From Methylobacterium sp. B4 (GTDB lineage Bacteria > Pseudomonadota > Alphaproteobacteria > Rhizobiales > Beijerinckiaceae): a stretch of 64,000 nt of DNA. Positions within the stretch are counted from its first letter, which is position 1; the number at the start of each line of letters is the position of its first letter. The notes under the pieces were generated by a model, which was not told the origin of the DNA, did not search any database, and saw only the letters and a program-made list of their open reading frames with translations. Positions 21,201 to 27,110 of the stretch are shown piece after piece. Location of the stretch: contig NZ_QJJJ01000011.1 in NCBI RefSeq assembly GCF_003201865.1, positions 1 through 64,000 of the forward strand. Reading direction: 5' to 3'. Both the position numbers and the translations under genes were made by a program.

Positions 21201-24200
21201 GCTGGCGGCGGGGCGAGCACTGTCACGGTGGCCGGCCAGCAGAATCTGCAAGGCCTGCAGTTCGCCGGCACCGGCTACACCCTTCTCGCAGGTGCCGACG
21301 GCGCGCTAAATCTGACGGGTGACCCGAACGGGCCGGCCGGCTTCAGCACGATCCGCGTCGATAGCGGGGTCAGCGCGACGATTGGCGCTCCGATCACCGG
21401 CGTCGGGCTGAACAAGAGCGTGGGCGCGGGCACGCTGGTTCTGACTGGCGCCAACACCTTCCAGGCGCTCAATATCACCGAGGGGACGGTCGAGCTGCGC
21501 GGCGGTGCCGCGATCCTCGACACCGCTCCGGTGACACTCGCCGACACGGCGGGTGCGCGGCTGCTGGTAACGACCTCCGAGACGATCGGCTCGCTCGCCG
21601 GCGGCGGCAGCGTGACGCTGAGTTCGGCCACGCTCACCACCGGCGGCAGCAACGCCACGACGACCTATGTCGGCACAATCTCTGGCTCAGGCGGACTGGT
21701 GAAAGCCGGCAGCGGCGGCTTCACCCTCTCAGGAGTGACTAGCTATACTGGTCTGACTTCGGTGCAGGCGGGGACGCTGACGCTTGCCACCGGCGGCAGC
21801 CTGACAGGCTCGGTGAACAACGCGGCGACCTTCGCCAGCGCTGGGAGCGTGGCCGGCGGTCTGACCAACACTGGTACGGTGACGGCCTCGGCCGGCCGCA
21901 TCGACGGCGCCATCGTCAACAATGCCGGGTCCTTCACCGTCTCGGGGAGCGTAGCGAGCCGCGGTCCCTTCGCTAACGCGGGCGGCGCGACCCTCGCCGT
22001 CACCGGTACCGGGGCCTACGCCCTCGCCGGCCTGCTCACCAACGCCGGCAACCTCACCGTGGCCTCGGGCGGCAGCCTCACGGCCCCGGCGGGGATCGTC
22101 AATGCCGGTTCGATCGCGGTGGCGCAGGGCGGCACCGTCAGCGATGCGCTCGCCAACAGCGGCAGCGTGCTCAACGACGGCGCCTACAACGCCGATGTGA
22201 GCAATACCGCGTCCGGCAGCATCGCCAACAGCGCCACTGGCGTCTGGGCCGGCAGCCTCACCGCCAACACCGGCACGGTCACGAATGCCGGCCAGTGGCG
22301 CGGCGACGGCCGCAACGCGACCGGCGGCAGCCTCACCAACACCGGCACCTGGACGACGGCCACCGCGCCGTTCGCCAATGCCGGGACGCTCATCACCACC
22401 GGCGTGCTCAACGGCAGCATCGCCAACACCGGCACCGTCCAGGCCGCCGGACAGATCGTCGGCGCGGTCTCGAACGGCGCGGGGGCCAGCTTCACCCTCA
22501 CCGGGCCGCTGACCGGCGTGGCTACCTTCGCCAACGACGGCACGCTCGACCTTGGCGGCACCGCCTTCACCGTCGGCTCGCTCTCGGGCACCGACACGAC
22601 GGCGACCTTGCGCAACGGCGCATTGACCACGGGCGGCGACAACCGTTCGACGACCTATGCCGGCCGCATCGTCGATGGCGCTGTCGCGACGGCGCTGGTG
22701 AAGACCGGCAGCGGCCGCCTGACGCTGACCGGCCCCAACACCTATACCGGGGGCACCACCCTCAACGGCGGGACGCTCGTCGCCTCGGCGGCGGCTCTCG
22801 GCAGCGGACCGGTGAGCAGCAACAGCGACCTGATCGTCGACCAAGCCGGCGACGCCACGCTGGGCAGCGCTCTCAACGGCACCGGCCGCTTCACCAAGCA
22901 GGGGGAGGGCACGCTGACCTATACCGGCACGGGGACGCTGTCGGGACCGACCACGGTCGCGACGGGCAGGCTTGTCGTCCAGGGAAGCCTCGCCGCCTCA
23001 CCCATCACCGTGGCGAACGGCGCCAGCCTCGGCGGCACCGGCCGGATCGGTGGGCTGACCGTCCAGTCCGGGGCGAGCGTCGCCCCGGGCGCCGGCACCG
23101 CCCCGGGCAACCTCGGCACGCTCAGCGTCGACGGCAACGTGCTGTTCGCAAGCCAGTCGATCTACCAAGTGGACGCTACGGCGGCCGGCCAGTCCGACCG
23201 CATCGCCGCGACCGGCACGGCAACGCTGCAGGGCGGAACGGTGCAGGTCACGGCGGGCACGGACCAGTATGCACCGCGCACGCGCTACACCATCCTCTCG
23301 GCCGCGGGGGGCGTGACCGGGCAGTTCGCCGGCGTCAGCACGAACTTCGCCTTCCTGACGCCGTCCCTCAGCTACGACGCCAACGACGCCTATCTGACGC
23401 TGGCGAGCAACGGCGTGCAGTTCGGCGCGGTGGCGATCACGCGCAACCAGGGCAGCGTCGCCGCGACGGTCCAGGCCCAGGGCGCCGGGACGCGTCTCTA
23501 CGACGGCATCGCCGTGCTGTCGGCCCCCCAGGCGCGGCAAGCCTTCGATGCGCTCTCGGGCGAGATCCATGCGGGTGCGGTGACCAGCCAGTTCGCGACC
23601 GGCTACCTCGTGCGCGAGGCGATCCTCGACCGGCTGCGCTTCGGAGATGCTCCGAGCTTCAGCGGTCCCGGCGTGGGGGGCATCGGCCAGCGCTTCGCGC
23701 CCGGCACCACCCTGCCGGCGATGTACACCGCCGACCTGCCGAGCCAGACCCCCGCACCGGTCTCGGTCCCGACCCAGCTCGTCGCGCCGAACCCGGTCGC
23801 GGTCTGGGGCCAGGGCTTCGGCTCGTTCGGCGCGGTCGGCGGCGACGGCAATGCCGCACGGCTCGATCAGCAGACCTCCGGCTTCGTGCTCGGGGCGGAC
23901 ACCCGCCTCGACGAAAGCTGGCGCGTGGGCGTGGCAGGCGGCTACACCTTCACTACCTTCGACATCACCACCCGCCAGTCCACCGGCACGGTCGAGAGCG
24001 GCTATGGCGCACTCTATGCTGGCGGCAGCTTCGGCCCGGTGCAGCTGCGGCTCGGCGGCGCCTATGCCGGCTCAAGCCTCGCGACCAACCGCGCGGTGAT
24101 CTTCCCCGGCTTCTCGGACAGTGCCAGCGCCCGCTACGGCGGTTCGCTTGGCCAAGCCTTCGGCGAAGTCGGCTACCGCGTCGGCTCCGGCACGGGCTAC

Positions 24201-24629
24201 GTCGAGCCCTTTGTGGGTGGTGCCGCGATCCGGATCGGCCGTGACGGCTTTACCGAGCGCGGCGGTGCGGCGGCGCTGACCGCCCGGGGGCAGGACTACG
24301 ACATTGCTACATCGACGGTGGGCGTGCAGGCCCAGGGGCAGATCGGTGCGTTCTTCGGCTCGACCTCGCCGATCTTCGTGCGCGGTCTCGCTGGCTACCG
24401 CCGCGCTTACGGCGACGTGGTGCCCTCGACCCTGTTCAGCTTCGGCACGGCCGGTCAGAGCTTCCTGACGGCGGGCGTGCCGGTGGCGCGCGACGCCCTG
24501 GTGGCGCAGGCGGGCCTCGACTGGCAGGTGACGTCGGAGACGACGCTATCGCTCGCCTATACCGGCCAGGTCGGAGCGGATCGCACCCAGATCCATGGCC
24601 TCAAGGGCGGCTTCCTCTATCGCTGGTAG
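9285..24629 (+). CDS. Giant autotransporter adhesin with beta-strand repeats (5114 aa)
   Basis: A type V secreted surface protein of unusual size. Residues 1-108 form an extended leader: a basic region (VGRRTRKVRPAARVGQRWRKR), then a hydrophobic core LAVAGAAVVAV and a likely cleavage after AWA near residue 108. Residues about 109-330 are extremely Gly-rich. The passenger is a beta-helix type built of autotransporter-associated repeats such as GTLTLSGANTYTG followed by TTINAGTL, plus Asn/Thr/Gly-rich tracts of the type TNTGTIAGLVTN. The last 278 residues (from NPVAVWGQGFGSFGAVGG, about 4837) are a classic autotransporter beta-barrel ending in an aromatic residue (GGFLYRW). The expected role is adhesion, aggregation or biofilm. 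An IalB-family gene follows after 5 nt. The frame is intact for 15.3 kb, which argues for selection. Adhesin function is family inference. Confidence 0.93.
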   Translation: MTSRSDAGGRMLRAALDASTALVGISLRVDMEPGAPRLAGYAWLRSRMVQALALAIEPAAALMARLRVGRRTRKVRPAARVGQRWRKRVLAVAGAAVVAVPPTGVAWANGGMGGGAGAGGGGVSNATTAGGAGGNHNTSQGSGGGGGGAGTTGGSGGYGNNGAALGGAGGGSAGAAGSPGSGAGTFGVGAGGGGGGAHGFVGAALPTGALSGGAGGQGGDGGIGGGGGGGAGGYGAVITGNGALGTLGFNVTGGAGGAGGRTTGDAGGPGSGGDGGIGLFFSNTAGATVTIGSGITVLGGAAGAGGAGGSRPTGSAGLVGAGISGQNLTITLASGAAVSGGSGNAIAFTGGANTLTFLGATSGLTGNLANSGTSLTFQQATDLTLSNTITGTGAVAKAGAGTLTLSGANTYTGTTTINAGTLRAGAANIISSASAVTVSNGTFDLNNNNQSIGSLSGSAGTITLGSATLTTGSNNATTGYFGVISGSGGLTKTGTGLFDLRGVNTYTGPTTVQNGVLRIGGGGSVASTDFDIVGGQLTLASGTVPASAIVTQTGGLFSVGDAGAAYTIGSLRGSGGSGVLFGAGTTLSVGGNNTNDAYGGNIGTDGNGALTKVGTGTLTLTGASGYTGATTISAGTLQIGNGGITGSIASTSGVTVASGATLAFNRSNDLTFAPAITGAGAVTKAGTGTLTLTGNQTVGALIANGGSLAIGVGGSLTTAGGAGLVTGAAGGQAQAAVLVNAGGSFVNAGTITAGNQGIALQGGTFNNTGSVSAPNQSGVFSLLGGAINNTAGTISGANGLDFNVATAASLSINGGGIFTGTGGFGIRAVSGTGSIALGTTTALGAVSGTTSGILAATGGTIGIVTGGNVTGGTADAISVQTTGSGTASVTLSGSGAAVTGAASGNGNHGAGVRVVTNTGAGTINVSGSGNTITGDQPAMLVQSTNANATINVTGTGNTFTGSSGLITDQQGTGAFSSTISLANATTVAFNASDPTDAYNGQGLFASNQGTGATSITTGTGSITGNANGIVLAQTNAANAAAVSVTTGGNITGLGGASAVPVAYQTAFTNAPGGSLGSTPTGLGVLAVNAGTGTLTVNTSGGTIQAAQDRNAVDARNAGGLLTVTNADGLQHAAGVTGGSGLNAINTGNTGTSGVSVTNSGAIGAAGGAFDNGVVAYSTTGAGNVSVDNQAGGAIGQVGTPVTGTGILAFNQNGGAGTVTVGNAAAIVAATGINASTSGAGAVTVNHTAGTIQATGNGIVATASGSGAIVVNQTGGQINTSATAAGVAGINTQRSTAGTITITAGAITSTAEAVRAINLASGDITVATQGNITGGFGAVNASFQGGTSTGNLTLTTAQGTTLSATNAGAGVIGVARAAGGTGYVQVTNAATLTRPSGTGDGAIIASNVTAGSLAGTLTAVSIDNSGTITNNFVTGISAIASDAGVVTVNNSGSITVGTTGILASSGGNGAVTVGGSGGVAGGTTGITATQTGTGPGAGITAVTVSGSGPTTGSAGVGINAQISNAGNAGNVLVTRSGAVTAGTTGVNAITTGSGSVTVGTTGVPVAVGNIIAGGVAINATANAGAVTVNTGSGTIQSGNANAINATGSGGLITVNNAAAIQHGPGANGSTAINALTSGTSGILVTNGGTIGAVGGAFGNGVFAQSTAVSGDVTVTTSGLGTIGAGSAPTDNGLFARSFGSGTVRVTTDAAVTGTNYGVRALVDNTGGTNSGTGAVIVGGAATVAGNVGISARQRGTGAGPNSGVTVQGAGATTGTAGVGIDAVIENAVNAGNILVNRSGLVTAATTGINAVTAGAGAVTVSAGPITTTNGSGLVATGTSGAVAITANGAIAAGGAGNAGLFLTGNNANNTAAVASGTTVQGAIGLRVAGTGTTTLANNGTLATTVAGGNALQIDGGTLVLGDTAGTLNGNLAVLNAAANGANGASVLSVNRTADLSLANTITGAGTLNQNGTSVLSLSSTNSPSNGQFTGTANVNAGILAVNGIFGDTAGNTATVNVNNGGTLQGTGTIAGSVVVANGGTVSAGSSPGTLSVAGNYTLNAGATSLFELGAPGVVGGASNDLINVGGNLALGGTLRLVSATDATNSPVSGAYRLYNYNQNGAGGTLAGSFGAVTTPSAGTNALVYTDVPNQVNVLLANGNQSVQYWDGADATGATAGAQGGAGTWSATNTNWTLLPGGQVNDVWRSGVGIFGGTAGTVTVAGAQNVQGLQFTVTGYQLGGTGTLNLTGDSFTTPGQSFVNVDTNVSATVANALTSTGGTIGLRKLGNGTLTLAGASTYTGDTTVEAGTLALAAGASLISSVANNAGSTFTNGGTLNGNLGNAGTAANTGAIAGVVTNSGSFTNTGTIAGLVTNAAGTTDSTGTFNGGATVTGGTLTLNVGSIVNGAVSNSATVTARGQINGTVTNTTGATFTNIGTLNGNLSNAGTASNAAAILSTVTNSGTFTNTGGVGGLLTNIAGTSINTGTLNAGATVTGGTLSLDAGSIVNGAVSNSATVSAQGQINGAVINNASGIFTVSGALTGITQLTNNGALTLAGNPLGVGTLSGSGTIQSASATAATLTVGTGVGGDSTYAGILQDGAGGGTLGLTKTGDGTLTLTGANTYSGTTTIAAGTGLQIGNGGTVGSIGGTSGVTVNGTLSFNRSDAVAFAPALSGAGTVNQNGSGSLTLTGTSTAFTGTANVNAGTLIVSGSVGDTAGNSATLNVNAGGTLQGTGTFAGSVLVNGGGTVSAGNAPGTLPGMLTVGGNYTVASGSNNLFQLGTPNVVGGATNDLINVGGTLTINGGTASLQNANASGLYRLYNVTGPVASAAQPNAGFTTVTASNGTAAIYTVQPVVGGPNQVNARVSLGGQVVQYWDGTDVSGLAGGTPGAQGGSGTWNATNANWTDDPAAGQVNQNWQGQFGVFTAPSVGGTSTVTVVGQQNVQGLQFAGDGYTLTPGAAGSLNLTGDPNGLAGFSTLRVDAGVSATIGTPVTGLGLNKAVGSGTLILTGANSFSALNIADGTVDVRGGAAIADTAPATIANVAGARLLVTNSETIGSLTGGGTTGGIVEILGGQTLTTGVDGTNTTFGGVIGGAGGLIKTGGGTFTLTGANTFGGGTTVATGTLVNNGGVASSVGVNTPAIFVNNGTLAADLANAGTSTNNGSISGAVGNTGAFVNNGGVGGRLTNSGTATNNGTIGAGITNTGTFTNNAGAVVNTGLANNAGTATNAGTVNGGVINAAVFTNTGTGIVNDGLTNTAGTTTSTGTINNGATIAANSALTSTGIVNGGITNSGTVNARGQANGFVTNNVVGTVNVTGPLAGIGRLTNDGTVDLGGNDLGVGSLAGSTAAATLTNGGTLAVGSDGTASAYAGRITGATALSKVGAGTLTLSGTNDYTGATAINAGTLQAGADNAFSGASAVTIASGARMDLATFNQTIASLAGAGRVTLGSATLTTGGSNAPTTYAGTISGTGGVTKVGTGTFTLSGTNTYTGGTQVNAGTLAILAGGSVASDVANNATFTNAGTVSGSLTNAAGGTSTNSGAITGTVTNGGNFTNAGTIGASLTNTGVFGNTAMGIIAGPVTNTATFTNAGTLNGGLSNSAGTYAQTAGALDGGTTNAAVINADGGRFGGAIVNSDRFSVGGAVTADSPFINAGAGVLAVNAGSLTGITVLANDATASTATGTRLSVGGLVGTTAGATLANEGALVLVGGVGDTAYAGRLTGSGTLIKSGSGVQMLSGSNGPGVQYTGAATLDGGTLQLTGVLGDTVGDTARLSVGSGGTLVGTGTFAGSVTNAGTVAAGAVPGIGTIGTLTIGGGYTIQAGSTNAFDLGAPNSVAGTSNDLIRVGGDLTVNGGTLALSNAPASGLYRLYDVGGSVTSAASANAGFTSVTATNGTAAVYSVPVAGTPGPSQVNVRFALGGQVVQYWDGADLTGAVAGAQGGPGTWNAGNANWTDAPAAGGVNQNWQSQFGVFTAPAGGGASTVTVAGQQNLQGLQFAGTGYTLLAGADGALNLTGDPNGPAGFSTIRVDSGVSATIGAPITGVGLNKSVGAGTLVLTGANTFQALNITEGTVELRGGAAILDTAPVTLADTAGARLLVTTSETIGSLAGGGSVTLSSATLTTGGSNATTTYVGTISGSGGLVKAGSGGFTLSGVTSYTGLTSVQAGTLTLATGGSLTGSVNNAATFASAGSVAGGLTNTGTVTASAGRIDGAIVNNAGSFTVSGSVASRGPFANAGGATLAVTGTGAYALAGLLTNAGNLTVASGGSLTAPAGIVNAGSIAVAQGGTVSDALANSGSVLNDGAYNADVSNTASGSIANSATGVWAGSLTANTGTVTNAGQWRGDGRNATGGSLTNTGTWTTATAPFANAGTLITTGVLNGSIANTGTVQAAGQIVGAVSNGAGASFTLTGPLTGVATFANDGTLDLGGTAFTVGSLSGTDTTATLRNGALTTGGDNRSTTYAGRIVDGAVATALVKTGSGRLTLTGPNTYTGGTTLNGGTLVASAAALGSGPVSSNSDLIVDQAGDATLGSALNGTGRFTKQGEGTLTYTGTGTLSGPTTVATGRLVVQGSLAASPITVANGASLGGTGRIGGLTVQSGASVAPGAGTAPGNLGTLSVDGNVLFASQSIYQVDATAAGQSDRIAATGTATLQGGTVQVTAGTDQYAPRTRYTILSAAGGVTGQFAGVSTNFAFLTPSLSYDANDAYLTLASNGVQFGAVAITRNQGSVAATVQAQGAGTRLYDGIAVLSAPQARQAFDALSGEIHAGAVTSQFATGYLVREAILDRLRFGDAPSFSGPGVGGIGQRFAPGTTLPAMYTADLPSQTPAPVSVPTQLVAPNPVAVWGQGFGSFGAVGGDGNAARLDQQTSGFVLGADTRLDESWRVGVAGGYTFTTFDITTRQSTGTVESGYGALYAGGSFGPVQLRLGGAYAGSSLATNRAVIFPGFSDSASARYGGSLGQAFGEVGYRVGSGTGYVEPFVGGAAIRIGRDGFTERGGAAALTARGQDYDIATSTVGVQAQGQIGAFFGSTSPIFVRGLAGYRRAYGDVVPSTLFSFGTAGQSFLTAGVPVARDALVAQAGLDWQVTSETTLSLAYTGQVGADRTQIHGLKGGFLYRW
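15241..16166 (+). repeat. Passenger module copy 1 of 3
   Basis: This encodes the first of three homologous blocks: FTGTANVNAG, GDTAGN, GTLQGTGT, SNDLINVGGNLAL, YRLYNY, then VQYWDGADATG, GTWSATNTNW, QNVQGLQF and NLTGD. It is the most diverged copy; the Trp/Tyr positions of the YWDG and NW elements are kept. Confidence 0.75.
17350..18450 (+). repeat. Passenger module copy 2 of 3
   Basis: This block encodes AFTGTANVNAGTL, GDTAGNSATLNV, GTLQGTGTFAGSV, TNDLINVGGTL, SGLYRLYNV, VVQYWDGTDVSG, GTWNATNANWTDDPAAG, QNWQGQFGVFTAP, QQNVQGLQFAG, LNLTGDPNGLAGFSTLRVD and TSETIGSL-like ends. It is nearly collinear with copy 3, with many identical stretches, which points to a recent duplication relative to copy 1. 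Confidence 0.8.
20510..21610 (+). repeat. Passenger module copy 3 of 3
   Basis: This block encodes QYTGAATLDGGTL, GDTVGDTARLSV, GTLVGTGTFAGSV, SNDLIRVGGDLTV, SGLYRLYDV, VVQYWDGADLTG, GTWNAGNANWTDAPAAG, QNWQSQFGVFTAP, QQNLQGLQFAG, LNLTGDPNGPAGFSTIRVD and SETIGSLAGGG. It matches copy 2 almost residue for residue across about 360 aa. Confidence 0.8.
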
Positions 24630-24634
24630 GACGG

Positions 24635-25246
24635 ATGACGATGCGTTCGACGAAAACAGTTCCGATCCTGGCCGCCATCGCCGCGATGGCCGCGCCGGTG
24701 GCCTGCCCCCTCGCCTACGGTCCGGTTCTGGCGCAGGCGGCCCCCTCGCCGTCGGCGGCGACTCCTGCGGCCTCGGCCGTGCCGGCGGAGCCCGGCACGA
24801 CCTCGGCGAGCTATGGCGACTGGGTGTTGCGGTGCCAGCGCGGGGGCACGGCCGAGAAACCGGTGCGGGTCTGCGAGGCGGCGCAATCGATGCAGGTGCA
24901 GGGGCAGGCCCAGCCAATCGCGCAGATCGCGGTCGGGCGGGTCGGCGCGGGTCAGCCGCTGCAGGTGACGGCCCTGCTGCCGCCCAACGTCGCCTTCCCG
25001 AGCAGCGTGCGGGTGCTGATGGACGAGAAGGATGCGACGGGGACCGAACTGCCCTGGCGCCGCTGCCTGCCGGGGGCCTGCGTGGCCGAGGCGGCCGTCA
25101 AGGAGGAGAACCTCCGGCGATGGCGCGGGGCGGCGGAGCCGGGCCGGATCGCGTTCAGGAACGCGGCCGGGCAGGACGTGGCAATCCCGCTGTCGTTCCG
25201 CGGCCTCGCTCAGGCCCTCGATGCCCTGGCCAAGGAGCCGGGATAG
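24635..25246 (+). CDS. Invasion-associated locus B (IalB) family periplasmic protein
   Basis: A 203-aa protein with a long signal peptide (hydrophobic ILAAIAAMAAPVACPLAY, likely cleavage near VLAQA at residues 33-35) and a Pro/Ala linker. The IalB domain begins at SYGDWVLRCQ and continues through VRVCEAAQSM, LLPPNVAFPSSVRV, WRRCLPGACVAE and VAIPLSFRGLAQALDAL. Conserved Cys residues are present for disulfides. The family was named in Bartonella for erythrocyte invasion, but in free-living alphaproteobacteria it is a general periplasmic or envelope protein of unclear role. The start lies only 5 nt after the autotransporter stop, so the two genes are very likely co-transcribed. IalB could assist or stabilise the giant adhesin in the periplasm; that is inference. 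Confidence 0.88.
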   Translation: MTMRSTKTVPILAAIAAMAAPVACPLAYGPVLAQAAPSPSAATPAASAVPAEPGTTSASYGDWVLRCQRGGTAEKPVRVCEAAQSMQVQGQAQPIAQIAVGRVGAGQPLQVTALLPPNVAFPSSVRVLMDEKDATGTELPWRRCLPGACVAEAAVKEENLRRWRGAAEPGRIAFRNAAGQDVAIPLSFRGLAQALDALAKEPG

Positions 25247-26144
25247 GGGCATCGATCGACTAGGTGCGTGGTAGCCGGCTCCCGCGATTCAGTCGGGGGC
25301 AGCCACTAAATCCCTGATCCTAGCTTCTCCTTGGTCCGGCGCATCTATGACGTAGACAGATAGCGACCAGCCAACGCCGGTTGCTCACCTCGATCGGTCC
25401 ATCTGCCACAACGCGGATATTCTGGGAGGCTGCATTGGGTCAGGTGTCCGCGCTCAACATGAGCGGCTGCGATTGATGTCGCAGAAATCACCAAGGACGA
25501 GACGCTCCTCCAACTACAGAAGATAGAGCAGAGCTATTTCTCAACTTAGGGAAAGAGCCATGCTCCCTATGAGCCCCGAGCCTCCACCGCCAGCCATGCG
25601 GGATGGGGACCGCCGGGTCGCACGCCGAAGGGCATCGGCCGCAAGCGGCTCCGCGTACGCGGGACCGTAGGATGGAGGGAACGGGTCGCCCCAGACCTCC
25701 ACGACGACCTAAACGCACCGCGGATCGAGCTAGCGGGTCCGTCGGCGCTGGCCGTCCAAGCTGACGGGAAGCGGTGCGTAAAGGCCGACAGCACAGCCCC
25801 GGCCTGCCTGTTACAAGGTTGCACTTCGATCCGCCGGTCGACCGATGGCGTGGCTCCAAGATCCACCTGCCTGGTTCGGTACGAGGCTTTGCCAGGGCCC
25901 GGCAAAGCCTTGCCTAAAGCCAAGCCGGTCTCCCTCTAACGTTCACCAAGATCCAGAACAGGCAGAGAGGAGAGCACCGCCCCTCACCCAGCAGCGGGTG
26001 GGGCCGCAGTGGTACACCCTGCCGCCCCGTCACTGACCTGCGACGCTGCGTTTGAGCACCGATCGCTGCGGTGAACATCGCTTGCCGCTCCGGGAAACAC
26101 CGACCGAGCCGCCAACGCAATGGCCACCCGGAGCCACGCCCTTC
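25247..26144. other. Long gene-free stretch with one perfect hairpin
   Basis: About 900 bases without a convincing gene on either strand; frames are short and compositionally shadow-like. The only structure I find is the inverted repeat at 25884-25910. The stretch separates the adhesin unit from the ArdC gene and may be decayed mobile DNA, although no transposase fragment is recognisable. Confidence 0.5.
25884..25910. repeat. Perfect 10-bp inverted repeat
   Basis: AGGCTTTGCC (25884-25893) and GGCAAAGCCT (25901-25910) form perfect arms around AGGGCCC. There is no T-tract on either side, so it is not a standard terminator. It lies about 235 bp before the ArdC gene. Confidence 0.6.
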
Positions 26145-27110
26145 ATGCCCGCGCACGACCTGCACGCTCGCGTCGCCGCCGCCATCCTCGCACAGCTTGA
26201 GACCGCGGCCCCCGCTTCGTGGACCCCGCCCTGGCACGGCGCCGACCCCATGCCCCGCAACGCCCGCACCGGCCGACGCTACCGCGGTATCAACGTGCTG
26301 GCCCTGTGGTGCGCCGCGCAGGCACAGGGCTTCGCCGACGCGCGCTGGGCGACCTATCGGCAGTGGACCACGCTCGGTGCGCAGGTGCGGAAGGCCGAGC
26401 GCGGCACGCTGGTGCTGTTCTACAAGGACCTGCCCCGTAGCGCCGCGGCCGGCGACGGCGAAGCGCCCGAAGGCGCTCCCTTCGTTGCCCGCGCCGCCCA
26501 CGTGTTCAACGCCGCCCAGGTCGACGCCGCCCCACCCACAACCAGCGAACCCCCGGACACATCACCGCCTGCGCCGTTGCCAGTTTTCGACACCTTCGTC
26601 GCGAACACTGGCGCCGTGATCCGCGAGGGTGGCACCCGCGCCTGCTACGTTCCGGCCACCGACACGATCCACTTGCCGCCGCGCACCGCCTTCCGCACGC
26701 CCACGGGCTATGCCGGCACGCTCGCTCACGAGCTCGTGCACTGGACGGGTGCCCCGCATCGCCTCGCCCGTGACCTCACCGGCCGGTTCGGCGCCCGCAC
26801 CTACGCTGCCGAGGAACTGGTAGCCGAGCTCGGTGCCGCCTTCGTCCTGGCCGACCTCGGGCTCGCACGCGCGCCCCACCCCTACCATGCCGCCTACTGC
26901 GCATCCTGGATGCCGCTGCTGCGTGCCAACCCGCACGCCCTGAGCCACGCTGCCTCGCAAAGCTCACGGGCGGCGGACTACCTCACCGCGCTGCAGCCTG
27001 CGGCTCTCAATCTCCCTTCATTCGAGGCGTCCGTCCCTGCTGCGGCGACAGTGGACGCCACACCGGCCAGCGCTGGGGCAAACATCGATCAGCAACAGGT
27101 CACCACGTGA
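26145..27110 (+). CDS. ArdC-like antirestriction protein (zincin-type)
   Basis: A 321-aa protein of the ArdC family. The N-terminal ssDNA-binding-like domain (DUF1738) is recognised by PASWTPPWHG, RNARTGRRYRGINVLALW and ATYRQWTTLGAQVRKAERGT, followed by VLFYKDL. The C-terminal metallopeptidase-like domain has HELVH at residues 195-199 (His195, Glu196, His199), then WTGAPHRL and YAAEELVAELGAAFVLADLG. In plasmid ArdC, the protein protects incoming single-stranded DNA from restriction during conjugation. I chose the ATG at 26145 because homology starts there; the frame is open 93 nt further upstream. A gene of unknown function is coupled downstream (GTGA). Such genes usually sit on plasmids or integrative elements, so this is a marker of acquired DNA. 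Confidence 0.9.
   Translation: MPAHDLHARVAAAILAQLETAAPASWTPPWHGADPMPRNARTGRRYRGINVLALWCAAQAQGFADARWATYRQWTTLGAQVRKAERGTLVLFYKDLPRSAAAGDGEAPEGAPFVARAAHVFNAAQVDAAPPTTSEPPDTSPPAPLPVFDTFVANTGAVIREGGTRACYVPATDTIHLPPRTAFRTPTGYAGTLAHELVHWTGAPHRLARDLTGRFGARTYAAEELVAELGAAFVLADLGLARAPHPYHAAYCASWMPLLRANPHALSHAASQSSRAADYLTALQPAALNLPSFEASVPAAATVDATPASAGANIDQQQVTT

Noticed and set aside
9285..24629. Tandem repeats considered as CRISPR or DNA satellite
   Set aside because: Repeats are in-frame protein motifs of varied length with no constant spacers; no CRISPR array exists anywhere in the window.
26052..26144. N-terminal extension of the ArdC-like protein
   Set aside because: The first 31 codons lack family similarity; the ATG at 26145 begins the recognised domain.
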